Positions 1-6,357 are shown, numbered from the stretch's first letter. The stretch: 7,929 bases of DNA from UBA8290 sp964230965 (GCA_964230965.1 CAXRJA010000065.1:1-7929), one strand, 5' to 3'. Numbers and translations are program-made. Notes: generated by a model from the sequence alone, not told the origin.

Positions 1-371
1 AAATGTCCTGGAACTGTTTTAATATGCTTATTACATTCTTCTAACATGTGTTGATAATAAATGTTTGCTTGTTCAAATGGCATTGATTGACTAAATGAAG
101 GACGATTGGTGCCTTTTGTCTCTCCATAGAGTGTGAATTGAGAAATGCACATCATTTGATGTTTTTTTGGATCGATCGCAAGATTCATTTTCCCGTAATC
201 GTCTTCAAATAATCTTAATTTCATAATTTTTTCTACAGCTTTTGAAATGATATTGTAAGGATCTTCCTTATGAAAGCCTACATAGACTAAATAGCCTAAT
301 TCAATACTACCTATGATTGCATTATCCACTTTAACAGATGCATGCTTGACCCTTTGGATGACACATTTCAT
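1..371 (-). CDS. dtd: D-aminoacyl-tRNA deacylase (Dtd), 3' end outside the window
   Basis: Dtd hydrolyses D-amino acids (classically D-Tyr) wrongly attached to tRNA, in the cytoplasm. I translated 123 codons from the ATG at 371. The protein starts MKCVIQRVKHASVKVD, the usual Dtd N-terminus, and carries the family's SQFTLYG motif at residues 77-83, followed by a TKGTNRPSF segment (85-93) like the KGNRPSF of other Dtd proteins. Dtd is normally about 145-150 residues, so roughly 25 are missing beyond base 1, including the second signature motif (GPVT). The start codon overlaps the rel stop (ATGA, 368-371), so translation is probably coupled; only a weak Shine-Dalgarno (AAAGAG, 379-384) lies upstream. 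The order apt-rel-dtd is the one found in Bacillus and many other Firmicutes. The identification is firm; whether the C-terminus is intact cannot be judged here. Confidence 0.95.
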   Translation of the reverse strand, partial: MKCVIQRVKHASVKVDNAIIGSIELGYLVYVGFHKEDPYNIISKAVEKIMKLRLFEDDYGKMNLAIDPKKHQMMCISQFTLYGETKGTNRPSFSQSMPFEQANIYYQHMLEECNKHIKTVPGH

Positions 372-2539
372 ACAATTGCTCTTTCAACATTGAGTATTTC
401 TTTAATTTTTTTCAAATTCACTAAGATACTTTGGATATCTTCCAAATTATTGACCATAATTCGTACTAAGTATTGAGAGTCTAATGCTTGATTTTGATTC
501 ACTTTTACTTCAACTATTGATACAGATTGTGCATTAATCGTTTGAACGATTGATCCAAGTAAATCATGTCTTTGTAAACTTGTAATATTGATCCAAACAG
601 GATATTTTCTTGTGATTTTTGTTGCCCATTCAACTGAAATAAAGCGTTTTTTATCGAGTGCTTCGATATTTGGACAAAAATTTGCATGTGTCACAATTCC
701 ACTTGTTTTAGAAACAAATCCGATCACACCATCCCCCGGTACAGGCGAACAACAGTTTGCAAGTTTAATTTGTGGTTTTCGTAAACCTTCAACAGCAATC
801 CCTGTCTCACTATGCGTTATGAGTTGCTTAGAAGCCTTTTCCATTTGACGTTGTAAATAGACTTCTTTATCAGGTGCAATACCCATAAGTTTTGCAGCAA
901 CTGTTTTTACACTGACAAGTCCTTTACCAATTTCAAGATATAAATCTTCTAAGTTTTGAACAAGGTTTTTTTCAAAATATTCCTTTGCAAAAGCGTCATC
1001 AATTGTGTCAGTAATCTTTTGACTTGTTAATTCGCGATCAAGCATTTGCTTACCTAGTTCGATCAAATCTTCTCGATGTTCTTTATTTAAAAATGATTTG
1101 ATTTTATGTTTTGCATGTGATGATTTTGCGATTTTCAGCCAGGCATCACTTGGTCCTGATGCATTTTTATTGGTTTTTACACTAACGATGTCCCCTGTTT
1201 TTAAACTATAGTCAAGTGTAACAATTCTGTTATTTACGGTTGCACCAACCATTTTATGACCCACATCGGTATGAATACGATATGCAAAATCAATTGGCGT
1301 TGCACCTTTAGGTAACTCGATGACTTCACCTTTCGGTGTAAATACATAAACATTGGCTTCTAAAATATCACCTTTAACAGTATTGACAAAGTCTTCTGCA
1401 TCTTCAGATTCTTCTTCATCAGAGGAAATCTTTAATAATTCTCCATACCATTTTAGTTTCTGAGCAATTTCAAATTGCTCTTTATCTTTTGAATAAGCTT
1501 TATTTTCTTTGTAAGCCCAATGTGCTGCAACACCATATTCAGCAATATCATCCATTTCCTTTGTTCTTATTTGAACTTCAAATAACGTACCATCTTCTGC
1601 AAGTAATGTCGTGTGAAGCGATTGGTACATATTAGGTTTTGGAACCGAAATATAATCTTTAAATCTTCTTGGAATAGGCGTATAATTCGCATGAATCAAA
1701 CCTAAAACTTGATAACAAAACTCAATTTTAGGAACGATGATACGAATAGCTAATAAGTCATAAATATCTTCAAATGCACGTTGATCACGTACCATTTTTT
1801 TATAGATAGAAAAAATATTTTTAATTCTACCTTTAATCGAGTAATCAACTAATTGATGTTCTTTCATAAGTGACTGAATTTGAGCAATAATAGAATCAAT
1901 AGATTGCTCACGTTCATCTTTTTTTGATTTTATTAAATTTGCAACACGATAATACATCGTTTGATCGGTATATCTTAGTGCAATATCTTCTAATTCTGCT
2001 TTAATTTTAAAAATCCCGAGTCGATGCGCAATCGGCGCATATATTTCTAAAGTTTCTCTAGCAATATTGACTTGTTTTTCAGCTGGCATGGATTCTAATG
2101 TACGTACATTATGAAGTCTATCTGCAATTTTAATAAGTACAACACGTATATCTTTTGCCATCGCGAGCAACATTTTTTGAATATTTTCAGCTTGTGTTAC
2201 AACTGATTGAAAATGAATTTTAGATAGTTTTGTGACACCATCAACAAGTTCTTGTACATCTTTATCAAATACTTTTTCAACTTCATCTAATGTATATGAC
2301 GTATCCTCTACAACATCATGTAGTAAAGCCGCAATGAGCGTTTGAGGGCCTGCATGAAGATCAGCTAAAATAATCCCCACCTCTATTGGATGGGTAATAT
2401 ACGGTTCACCTGAACGTCTTAATTGACCTTCATGAAATTTTTTCGCGATAAAATACGCTTTTTCTATACGAGCGATACTGTCTTCATTTTTTATGTAATT
2501 GTCAAAAGATTCTTTTAATCTTAAGAATAATGCATCCAT
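368..2539 (-). CDS. rel: Bifunctional (p)ppGpp synthetase/hydrolase, RelA/SpoT family (Rel)
   Basis: This 723-residue protein makes and degrades the stringent-response alarmone (p)ppGpp, working on the ribosome. Both catalytic halves look intact. The HD hydrolase domain (about 30-150) has H50 in YITHP, HDVVED at 74-79, and D140/N144 in DRLHN. The synthetase domain (about 235-345) has D261 in DLLAIR, RFKD at 292-295 (the RxKD form typical of bifunctional enzymes, not the ExDD form of RelA-only proteins), YQSLHTT near 305 and EVQIRT from 321. A TGS domain follows at about 396-456, then a helical part, a Cys/His cluster (C596, C597, H618, C622) and an ACT domain at about 646-723. Length is near that of other long Rel proteins. 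The ATG at 2539 lies 9 nt after the apt stop, with a GAGGA ribosome site in the gap. The TGA stop overlaps the dtd start. It is probably the only long Rel in the genome, which is inference. Confidence 0.97.
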   Translation of the reverse strand: MDALFLRLKESFDNYIKNEDSIARIEKAYFIAKKFHEGQLRRSGEPYITHPIEVGIILADLHAGPQTLIAALLHDVVEDTSYTLDEVEKVFDKDVQELVDGVTKLSKIHFQSVVTQAENIQKMLLAMAKDIRVVLIKIADRLHNVRTLESMPAEKQVNIARETLEIYAPIAHRLGIFKIKAELEDIALRYTDQTMYYRVANLIKSKKDEREQSIDSIIAQIQSLMKEHQLVDYSIKGRIKNIFSIYKKMVRDQRAFEDIYDLLAIRIIVPKIEFCYQVLGLIHANYTPIPRRFKDYISVPKPNMYQSLHTTLLAEDGTLFEVQIRTKEMDDIAEYGVAAHWAYKENKAYSKDKEQFEIAQKLKWYGELLKISSDEEESEDAEDFVNTVKGDILEANVYVFTPKGEVIELPKGATPIDFAYRIHTDVGHKMVGATVNNRIVTLDYSLKTGDIVSVKTNKNASGPSDAWLKIAKSSHAKHKIKSFLNKEHREDLIELGKQMLDRELTSQKITDTIDDAFAKEYFEKNLVQNLEDLYLEIGKGLVSVKTVAAKLMGIAPDKEVYLQRQMEKASKQLITHSETGIAVEGLRKPQIKLANCCSPVPGDGVIGFVSKTSGIVTHANFCPNIEALDKKRFISVEWATKITRKYPVWINITSLQRHDLLGSIVQTINAQSVSIVEVKVNQNQALDSQYLVRIMVNNLEDIQSILVNLKKIKEILNVERAIV

Positions 2540-2548
2540 AGTTCCTCG

Positions 2549-3061
2549 CTAATAGTGCATAAGTGTTAAAATTGGATAATTACGAATTTTTTCTCTTCCT
2601 TTAAGATCATCTAATTCGATGACACAAACAATACCAGCAACAATCGCACCTTTTGATTCTATCAGTTTAATGGTTGCCTCAATGGTACCTCCAGTTGCTA
2701 ACAAATCATCTACAATAACAATACGTTGACCACGTTCAATGGCGTCTTCATGCATACTTAAAGAATTTGATCCATACTCTAAATCATAAGCATATGTAAT
2801 TGCTTTTCGAGGCAATTTACCTGGTTTTCTTATTGGAACAAATCCGATATTCAAATCATATGCAACAGGTGTTCCAAAAATAAATCCTCTCGCTTCGGGA
2901 CCACAAATGACATCCGCATTATGTTCTTTAGCAAACATGGACATTTGTTTAATCGCATAATGAAAAGCTTCTCCATTTTGAAGTAATGGTGTTATATCTC
3001 TAAATAATATGCCTTCTTTGGGAAAATCAGGTACATTTGCAACAAAATTCTTTAAATTCAT
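2549..3061 (-). CDS. apt: Adenine phosphoribosyltransferase
   Basis: Apt converts adenine and PRPP to AMP and pyrophosphate in purine salvage. The protein is 170 residues if started at the ATG at 3061, the same length and N-terminal pattern (MNLKNFVANVPDFPKEG) as the Bacillus enzyme. The reading frame is open to an upstream GTG (3070) and ATG (3067), but these lie on or next to the ribosome site AAGGTGAT, so 3061 is preferred. Visible motifs (numbering from 3061) are GPEARGF near 54-60, the flexible catalytic loop RKPGKLP at about 78-84, the YDLEYG segment near 92-97, and the PRPP-binding VIVDDLLATGGT at about 115-126. It ends in TAG, 9 nt before rel. It has its own promoter after the RNase J terminator and begins the apt-rel-dtd operon. 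The identification is very secure. Confidence 0.96.
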   Translation of the reverse strand: MNLKNFVANVPDFPKEGILFRDITPLLQNGEAFHYAIKQMSMFAKEHNADVICGPEARGFIFGTPVAYDLNIGFVPIRKPGKLPRKAITYAYDLEYGSNSLSMHEDAIERGQRIVIVDDLLATGGTIEATIKLIESKGAIVAGIVCVIELDDLKGREKIRNYPILTLMHY

Positions 3062-3065
3062 TTTC

Positions 3066-3073
3066 ATCACCTT
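3066..3073 (-). promoter_or_regulatory. Ribosome binding site that decides the apt start
   Basis: On the minus strand the sequence AAGGTGAT matches the 16S anti-Shine-Dalgarno. Its AAGG core is 8 nt from the ATG at 3061, a normal spacing. The in-frame GTG (3070) overlaps the site and the ATG at 3067 is only 2 nt from the core, so both are poor starts. Confidence 0.7.
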
Positions 3074-3096
3074 TTTGAAGTCTTTTCTTAATGATA

Positions 3097-3125
3097 ATTA
3101 TACCTTAAAAACCCTTAATAAACAA
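3097..3125 (-). promoter_or_regulatory. Predicted promoter of apt-rel-dtd
   Basis: On the minus strand a perfect -10 box TATAAT (3097-3102) is preceded by a 17-bp spacer and a weak -35 TTGTTT (3120-3125). Transcription would start near 3090, giving a leader of about 30 nt before the apt ATG. The site lies downstream of the RNase J terminator, so apt-rel-dtd is probably an independent operon with some possible read-through. Confidence 0.65.
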
Positions 3126-3132
3126 GTAAACT

Positions 3133-3156
3133 AAAAAAAAGACACATCTGTGTCTT
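3133..3156 (-). terminator. Rho-independent terminator of the RNase J gene
   Basis: Read on the minus strand, AAGACAC - loop AGAT - GTGTCTT forms a 7-bp stem (3139-3156) that runs straight into a T tract (A run 3133-3140 on the plus strand). The first stem base is also the first base of the TGA stop (3156-3158) of the RNase J gene, so termination begins at the very end of the coding sequence. The stem has only 3 G-C pairs, so efficiency may be partial. Confidence 0.75.
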
Positions 3157-4829
3157 CATTGTTCTATAGAAATTAATACTGGAATTGTAATTGGGTTTCT
3201 TTTTGTTTTTTGATATACAAATCTCGATACTTCGTTTCTCATCTCGCGTTTGAATTCATTCCAAGAAATATATTTAGATTTCAAAAATGGAGTCGCTGTT
3301 TCATAAAATAAAGCCTTAATCTCCTCTAAAAGCGTTTCAGAAGATTGGATATAAACAAATCCTTTGGTAACAATCTCAACATCACCGATAATCGCTTTTT
3401 TCTTAGGATCAATATGTGCAACAAGCAATAGAACGCCATCTTCTGATAATAATTCCCTATCTTTCATCACAAAGTCATTGACATCACCAACGGAGGTACC
3501 ATCAATTAAAATTTCACCTACTTTGATATCTTTGTGACCAACATACATTTCATTTTCTTTAAAATTTACAACATCACCATTCTCTAAAAGTAAAATATGA
3601 CCCTCTTCATAATTAAGTGATTTTGCAAGTTCTCTAAGTGCGTACTGATGTCGATACTCTCCAATGGTTGGAATGATGTATGTTGGTTTAAGTAGTGAAA
3701 TCATCATTTTGATTTCTTCGTGTGATGCATGATTATAAGAAAGCAATTTTTTATCAATCACTGATATTTTTGCATCACTTCTATATAAAATATCTAAAGT
3801 TCTCGCTGCCATTTTTTCCGTACCAGGAACGGGAGCAGTTAGTAATACAACCGTATCGTTTTCATCAACATGCAACAATCGATCTTGTTTTTTACACATA
3901 CGTTGCAACATGTAAAATGGTTCATGACGGCTACCAGTAACAATCGCAACAATATCTTTATCATCATTTTTATGCTTATCATCAATAAATTTTAAGTTAA
4001 GCAAGTTTTTTTCTGGAATATTTAAATACCCTTCAGAAATCGCAATATCAACGATACGTTGTGCACGTCTACCAATGATCGCAATACGCTTATTATGCGC
4101 TAAACAAATATCGACTACTTTTTGTATCTTATGTAAATCTGAAGAAAAAACACTTACAATGATACGTCCATCTGCATTTGTAAAAATACTTGATAAATGC
4201 TGGGCAAGATTTAAACTCATACCGCCAACAAGATGTGTTGTAGAGCCTATCGATTCAATGAGTAATGCTAATACATTTTTCTCAGCTATTTCATTGATCT
4301 TTTTAAAATCGGTTTGATATCTAGGATCACCACTTTGTTCAAATGTGAAATCACTTGTATAAACAATAACACCCTTTGTCGTATGGATAGCGATACCAAT
4401 AGACTCAGGTATGTTGTGAGTTGTATTAAAAAATGTAAATCTCACATGATCAAATTTTACAATAGAATGCTGGTGTATGACATTAAGTGTCAATGTCGAT
4501 AAATCAAAATTTTCCTCAATTAAACGATCTTTTAATACTTGCATGGTAAATTTTGTTGCATACACAGGCACATTGAGATCTTTTAAAATATGTGGTAAGG
4601 CACCGATATGATCTTCGTGAGCATGGGATAAGAAAATACCCTTGATTTTATGTTGAACACGAATGAGCATGCGATAATCTGGAATAATCTCATCAACACC
4701 GAATAATTCTTGTGTTGGATACTTAATACCAGCATCTAAAATATAATAGTTTCCTGCAATGTCAAAGACATACATGTTTTTACCATTTTCACTCAATCCA
4801 CCTAAAGCGAAAAAACGAATATTATTCAT
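3156..4829 (-). CDS. RNase J-family metallo-beta-lactamase/beta-CASP ribonuclease, divergent
   Basis: RNase J proteins are cytoplasmic 5'-3' exo- and endoribonucleases in mRNA decay and rRNA processing. The 557-residue length and full architecture fit: metallo-beta-lactamase core with SHAHEDH (H69, H71, D73, H74), H138 in TTHNIPES and D160 in TSDF; a beta-CASP insert (about 220-350); and a C-terminal region with ILIDGTSVGDV (440-450), GFVYIQSSETL (490-500) and a KTKRNPITIPVLI ending. The C-terminal active-site motifs are altered. Where Bacillus RNase J1 has HTSGHGGQEE this protein has HASHEE (367-372), about four residues shorter. The P-x-H-G-E motif reads PTIGE (387-391), with Ile in place of the metal-binding His. 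Bacillus RNase J2 also lacks that His (PVNGE). It is therefore a J2-like or otherwise altered member; activity is uncertain, so I give no rnjA/rnjB symbol. The ATG at 4829 has an AAGGAAG ribosome site (4834-4840). The stop is TGA. Confidence 0.9.
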   Translation of the reverse strand: MNNIRFFALGGLSENGKNMYVFDIAGNYYILDAGIKYPTQELFGVDEIIPDYRMLIRVQHKIKGIFLSHAHEDHIGALPHILKDLNVPVYATKFTMQVLKDRLIEENFDLSTLTLNVIHQHSIVKFDHVRFTFFNTTHNIPESIGIAIHTTKGVIVYTSDFTFEQSGDPRYQTDFKKINEIAEKNVLALLIESIGSTTHLVGGMSLNLAQHLSSIFTNADGRIIVSVFSSDLHKIQKVVDICLAHNKRIAIIGRRAQRIVDIAISEGYLNIPEKNLLNLKFIDDKHKNDDKDIVAIVTGSRHEPFYMLQRMCKKQDRLLHVDENDTVVLLTAPVPGTEKMAARTLDILYRSDAKISVIDKKLLSYNHASHEEIKMMISLLKPTYIIPTIGEYRHQYALRELAKSLNYEEGHILLLENGDVVNFKENEMYVGHKDIKVGEILIDGTSVGDVNDFVMKDRELLSEDGVLLLVAHIDPKKKAIIGDVEIVTKGFVYIQSSETLLEEIKALFYETATPFLKSKYISWNEFKREMRNEVSRFVYQKTKRNPITIPVLISIEQ

Positions 4830-4859
4830 AAAACTTCCTTGTAACGAGATTTTACTTAA

Positions 4860-4888
4860 ATTATATCACACTTTTATTTTTTTCTTAG
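4860..4888 (-). promoter_or_regulatory. Predicted promoter of the RNase J gene (extended -10)
   Basis: On the minus strand the sequence TGATATAAT (4860-4868) is a consensus extended -10. At 17-bp spacing the -35 hexamer would be CTAAGA (4883-4888), a poor match, so the TG extension probably compensates. The expected start is near 4853, giving a leader of about 24 nt. Confidence 0.6.
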
Positions 4889-4891
4889 AAA
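4881..4891. repeat. 11-bp inverted repeat centred between two divergent promoters
   Basis: The sequence TTTCT-T-AGAAA is a perfect 5-bp inverted repeat around one central base (4886). Its centre is 23.5 bp from the middle of each flanking -10 box (4860-4865 minus, 4907-4912 plus), so it covers the expected -35 position of both promoters. It could be an operator or simply a shared -35 region. The repeat is short and AT-rich, so chance is possible. Confidence 0.4.
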
Positions 4892-4912
4892 TACTTCTTA
4901 CCATGATACAAT
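4884..4912 (+). promoter_or_regulatory. Predicted promoter of recU (extended -10)
   Basis: TGATACAAT (4904-4912) is an extended -10, one base off consensus. The hexamer at 17-bp spacing is CTTAGA (4884-4889), a weak -35 that overlaps the -35 position of the opposing RNase J promoter. The expected start, about 4919, would leave a leader of only about 9 nt before the recU ATG. Confidence 0.5.
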
Positions 4913-4927
4913 AAAATTAGGTGGTAT

Positions 4928-5509
4928 ATGAATTATCCAAACAAGAAAAAATCATTTGAAAAAGTAATTTCGACATCTAAATTAGGAATGACACTTGAGA
5001 CAGATATCAATCTAACAAATACATATTATTTAGAAAAAAAGATTGCTGTCATACACAAAAAACCAACACCTGTCCAAGTCGTAAAAGTTAGTTATCCTTC
5101 GAGAAATAAAGCAAAAATTATAGAAGCGTATTATAAAACACCTTCCACAACTGACTATAATGGTATCTATAAAGGATACTATATTGATTTTGATTGCAAA
5201 GAAACCAATCATAAAACATCCTTACCTCTAGCCAATATTCATAAACATCAACAACAACATCTAAAAGATGTTTATAACCAGGGTGGTATAGCATTTCTTA
5301 TTGTGCATTTTAAAAGGCACCAAAAATACTTTTTGATGCCTTACCTAAGTTTGAAGCCTTATTTCGATCAAGAAATTAAGCGACAGTCAATCCCTTTTGA
5401 TGATTTTGTAAAAAAAGGGCTTGAAATACCGTTTGGACTTATGCCGAGATTAGATTACCTTAAAGCGATAGATCAAATGATAAGCGCTTTATCACACGAT
5501 GATAAATAG
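4928..5509 (+). CDS. recU: Holliday junction resolvase RecU
   Basis: RecU cleaves Holliday junctions during recombination and DNA repair in Firmicutes. The 193-residue protein follows Bacillus RecU nearly end to end: MNYPNKKKSF at the start, GMTLETDINLTNTYYL (20-35), AVIHKKPTPVQVV (40-52), STTDYNGIYKGYYIDF (73-88), CKETNHKTSLPL (90-101), and the C-terminal PFGLMPRLDYLKAIDQM. Catalytic candidates are D76 and the D89-x-K91 pair; the latter is E-x-K in Bacillus, a conservative change. The ATG at 4928 matches the family N-terminus and follows AGGTGG (4919-4924), closer to the start than usual. The gene stands alone: in Bacillus recU is paired with a class A penicillin-binding protein gene, which is absent here, as expected in a wall-less cell (inference). 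Its last 50 bp overlap the 3' end of thiT on the other strand. No convincing terminator was seen after it. Confidence 0.95.
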   Translation: MNYPNKKKSFEKVISTSKLGMTLETDINLTNTYYLEKKIAVIHKKPTPVQVVKVSYPSRNKAKIIEAYYKTPSTTDYNGIYKGYYIDFDCKETNHKTSLPLANIHKHQQQHLKDVYNQGGIAFLIVHFKRHQKYFLMPYLSLKPYFDQEIKRQSIPFDDFVKKGLEIPFGLMPRLDYLKAIDQMISALSHDDK

Positions 5510-6146
5510 GATACATGATCACGACAGATATAAGAAATGTTGTGATTAAATAAATCGCATTATATCCTAAACTATATCCAAATACGTTTCCATTAAATAT
5601 TTCAAATATATTTGTCGCAATATTAGGATCTGCATTACCACTTTCTACTTCACTTACTGCATATGCAATCGAGCTTGACCACAAAATAACACCAGATAAA
5701 GTCGCCGATAGTAACCTTAACGTAATGACCAAACCAAATCCTAATATGACATTTTTAAAAGTTTTATATTTTTCATAAAACACACCAGACAATCCGATTA
5801 CCGTAAAAGGAATGACATAGTCTAATAAAACTAACAATAAGATTTTATCAAATCCCCATGTCTCACCAGTCCATGACTCCAATGTGACACGCAAAGCATC
5901 AAGATATACAATATAATCTGCAGAGAAATTATACATTGCATATATGAATCCAGCGATTAAACCATGTTTATATCCAAACAGGATACCAACAAATACAAGT
6001 GGAATAATGGATATACCGAAAAATTTTCCACCAAACGGCATACTTAAATTGAGTATTGGAATTGCTGAACCAATAACATCAATCACAACTGCAATACTAA
6101 TGAGTCCTGCAGTTAAAACTAAAGATCTTGCACTGACTTTTTTCAT
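5460..6146 (-). CDS. thiT: Thiamine ECF transporter S-component ThiT
   Basis: ThiT (YuaJ family) is the membrane substrate-binding unit that works with the shared ECF module (EcfA, EcfA', EcfT) to import thiamine. The 228-residue protein shows about six hydrophobic segments (roughly 8-32, 42-58, 62-80, 103-123, 132-158, 190-216). Family signatures include the GG...SIIPLVFVG...G...GLIAGF region (39-67), R144...S151-G152...W156, and YSLGYNAIYL (191-200) near the C-terminus. No ECF ATPase or EcfT gene is present, consistent with a group II system whose module is encoded elsewhere. The ATG at 6146 has a near-perfect AAAGGAGG site (6153-6160) six bases upstream. The TPP riboswitch in the leader independently supports the thiamine role and predicts repression when TPP is plentiful. 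The TAA stop (5460-5462) lies inside recU. Confidence 0.93.
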   Translation of the reverse strand: MKKVSARSLVLTAGLISIAVVIDVIGSAIPILNLSMPFGGKFFGISIIPLVFVGILFGYKHGLIAGFIYAMYNFSADYIVYLDALRVTLESWTGETWGFDKILLLVLLDYVIPFTVIGLSGVFYEKYKTFKNVILGFGLVITLRLLSATLSGVILWSSSIAYAVSEVESGNADPNIATNIFEIFNGNVFGYSLGYNAIYLITTFLISVVIMYPIYHRVIKRLSFDLSL

Positions 6147-6164
6147 AAATTGCCTCCTTTAAAT

Positions 6165-6192
6165 AAAAAAATTTCTATGGCAACATAGAAAT
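6165..6192 (-). terminator. Intrinsic terminator (expression platform) of the thiT riboswitch
   Basis: On the minus strand ATTTCTATG - loop TTGC - CATAGAAAT is a perfect 9-bp stem (6171-6192), followed by a run of seven Ts (A run 6165-6171 on the plus strand). It lies between the TPP aptamer and the thiT ribosome site, so ligand-bound RNA should stop here before the gene. Confidence 0.88.
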
Positions 6193-6195
6193 AAA

Positions 6196-6217
6196 GTAAC
6201 ATTGAGTGTTACACTAT
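6196..6217 (-). promoter_or_regulatory. Possible antiterminator element between aptamer and terminator
   Basis: A 6-bp hairpin GTAACA - CTCAA - TGTTAC (6196-6212) overlaps the 3' strand of aptamer stem P1 by two bases. The adjacent ATAG (6214-6217, minus strand) could pair with CTAT in the 5' arm of the terminator (6185-6188). Formation would disrupt both P1 and the terminator. This is inference from complementarity; the extra pairing is only 4 bp. Confidence 0.4.
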
Positions 6218-6289
6218 CCCATGCTGGCATTATCCAGTCAGGTATACGAGTCGAAATAAATTCCTCTCAGCTTACGCTCCCCGTAGTGT
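6211..6289 (-). ncRNA. TPP riboswitch aptamer (THI box) controlling thiT
   Basis: The minus strand carries the conserved THI-box blocks in order: P1 5' strand ACACTA (6284-6289), GGGGAGC (6276-6282), GCTGAGAGG (6263-6271), ACCTGACTGG then ATAATGCCAGC (6223-6243), and GGGATAGTGT (6211-6220), whose TAGTGT closes P1. The GCTGAGA block belongs to the arm that binds the pyrimidine ring of thiamine, and the CTGGATAATGCCAG arm contacts the pyrophosphate. With the terminator just downstream, this is an OFF switch acting on transcription: TPP binding lets the terminator form and lowers thiT expression. The predicted start of transcription falls on the first base of P1. Confidence 0.96.
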
Positions 6290-6295
6290 ATTTAA

Positions 6296-6324
6296 ATGTT
6301 AACATGATAATTCATTTATTTCAA
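6296..6324 (-). promoter_or_regulatory. Predicted promoter of the thiT riboswitch transcript
   Basis: On the minus strand -35 TTGAAA (6319-6324), a 17-bp spacer and -10 TAACAT (6296-6301) with a TG extension (TGTTAACAT) form a good promoter. A start about 7 nt downstream is base 6289, exactly where aptamer stem P1 begins. Confidence 0.65.
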
Positions 6325-6357
6325 AAAAAGCGCTCTTTCTATTTTCAAAATAATTTT

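Noticed and set aside
588..848. 86-codon plus-strand open frame inside rel
   Set aside because: It lies antisense to the conserved C-terminal Cys/His region of Rel, has no recognisable protein pattern, and no promoter or ribosome site was evident.
3722..4502. Three plus-strand open frames (3722-3940, 4075-4317, 4314-4502) inside the RNase J gene
   Set aside because: All are opposite a conserved coding sequence, low in recognisable domains, and look like shadow frames.
5030..5212. 60-codon minus-strand open frame inside recU
   Set aside because: It is antisense to the RecU catalytic region and has no ribosome site or family resemblance.
5391..5418. CCCTTTT ... AAAAGGG repeat inside recU as a thiT terminator
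   Set aside because: On the minus strand the stem is not followed by Ts, and the loop is long.
5461..5491. Inverted repeat TAAAGCG / CGCTTTA at the recU-thiT overlap
   Set aside because: A 17-nt loop and no T tract on either strand; not a convincing bidirectional terminator.
5516..5548. Hairpin TGATCACGAC / GTTGTGATTA with a 13-nt loop just after recU
   Set aside because: The stem of about 10 pairs (two of them G-T) is placed where a recU terminator is expected, but there is no T tract after it and the loop is long; it lies in thiT coding sequence and may be chance.
5944..6162. 72-codon plus-strand open frame over the thiT start
   Set aside because: It is the reverse of the ThiT N-terminal membrane region and ends inside the thiT leader; no support as a gene.
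6326..6346. AAAG-AGCG-CTTT hairpin with T run in the thiT upstream region
   Set aside because: Only about four strong pairs, no gene upstream on that strand that would need a terminator, and it lies between two promoters in AT-rich DNA.
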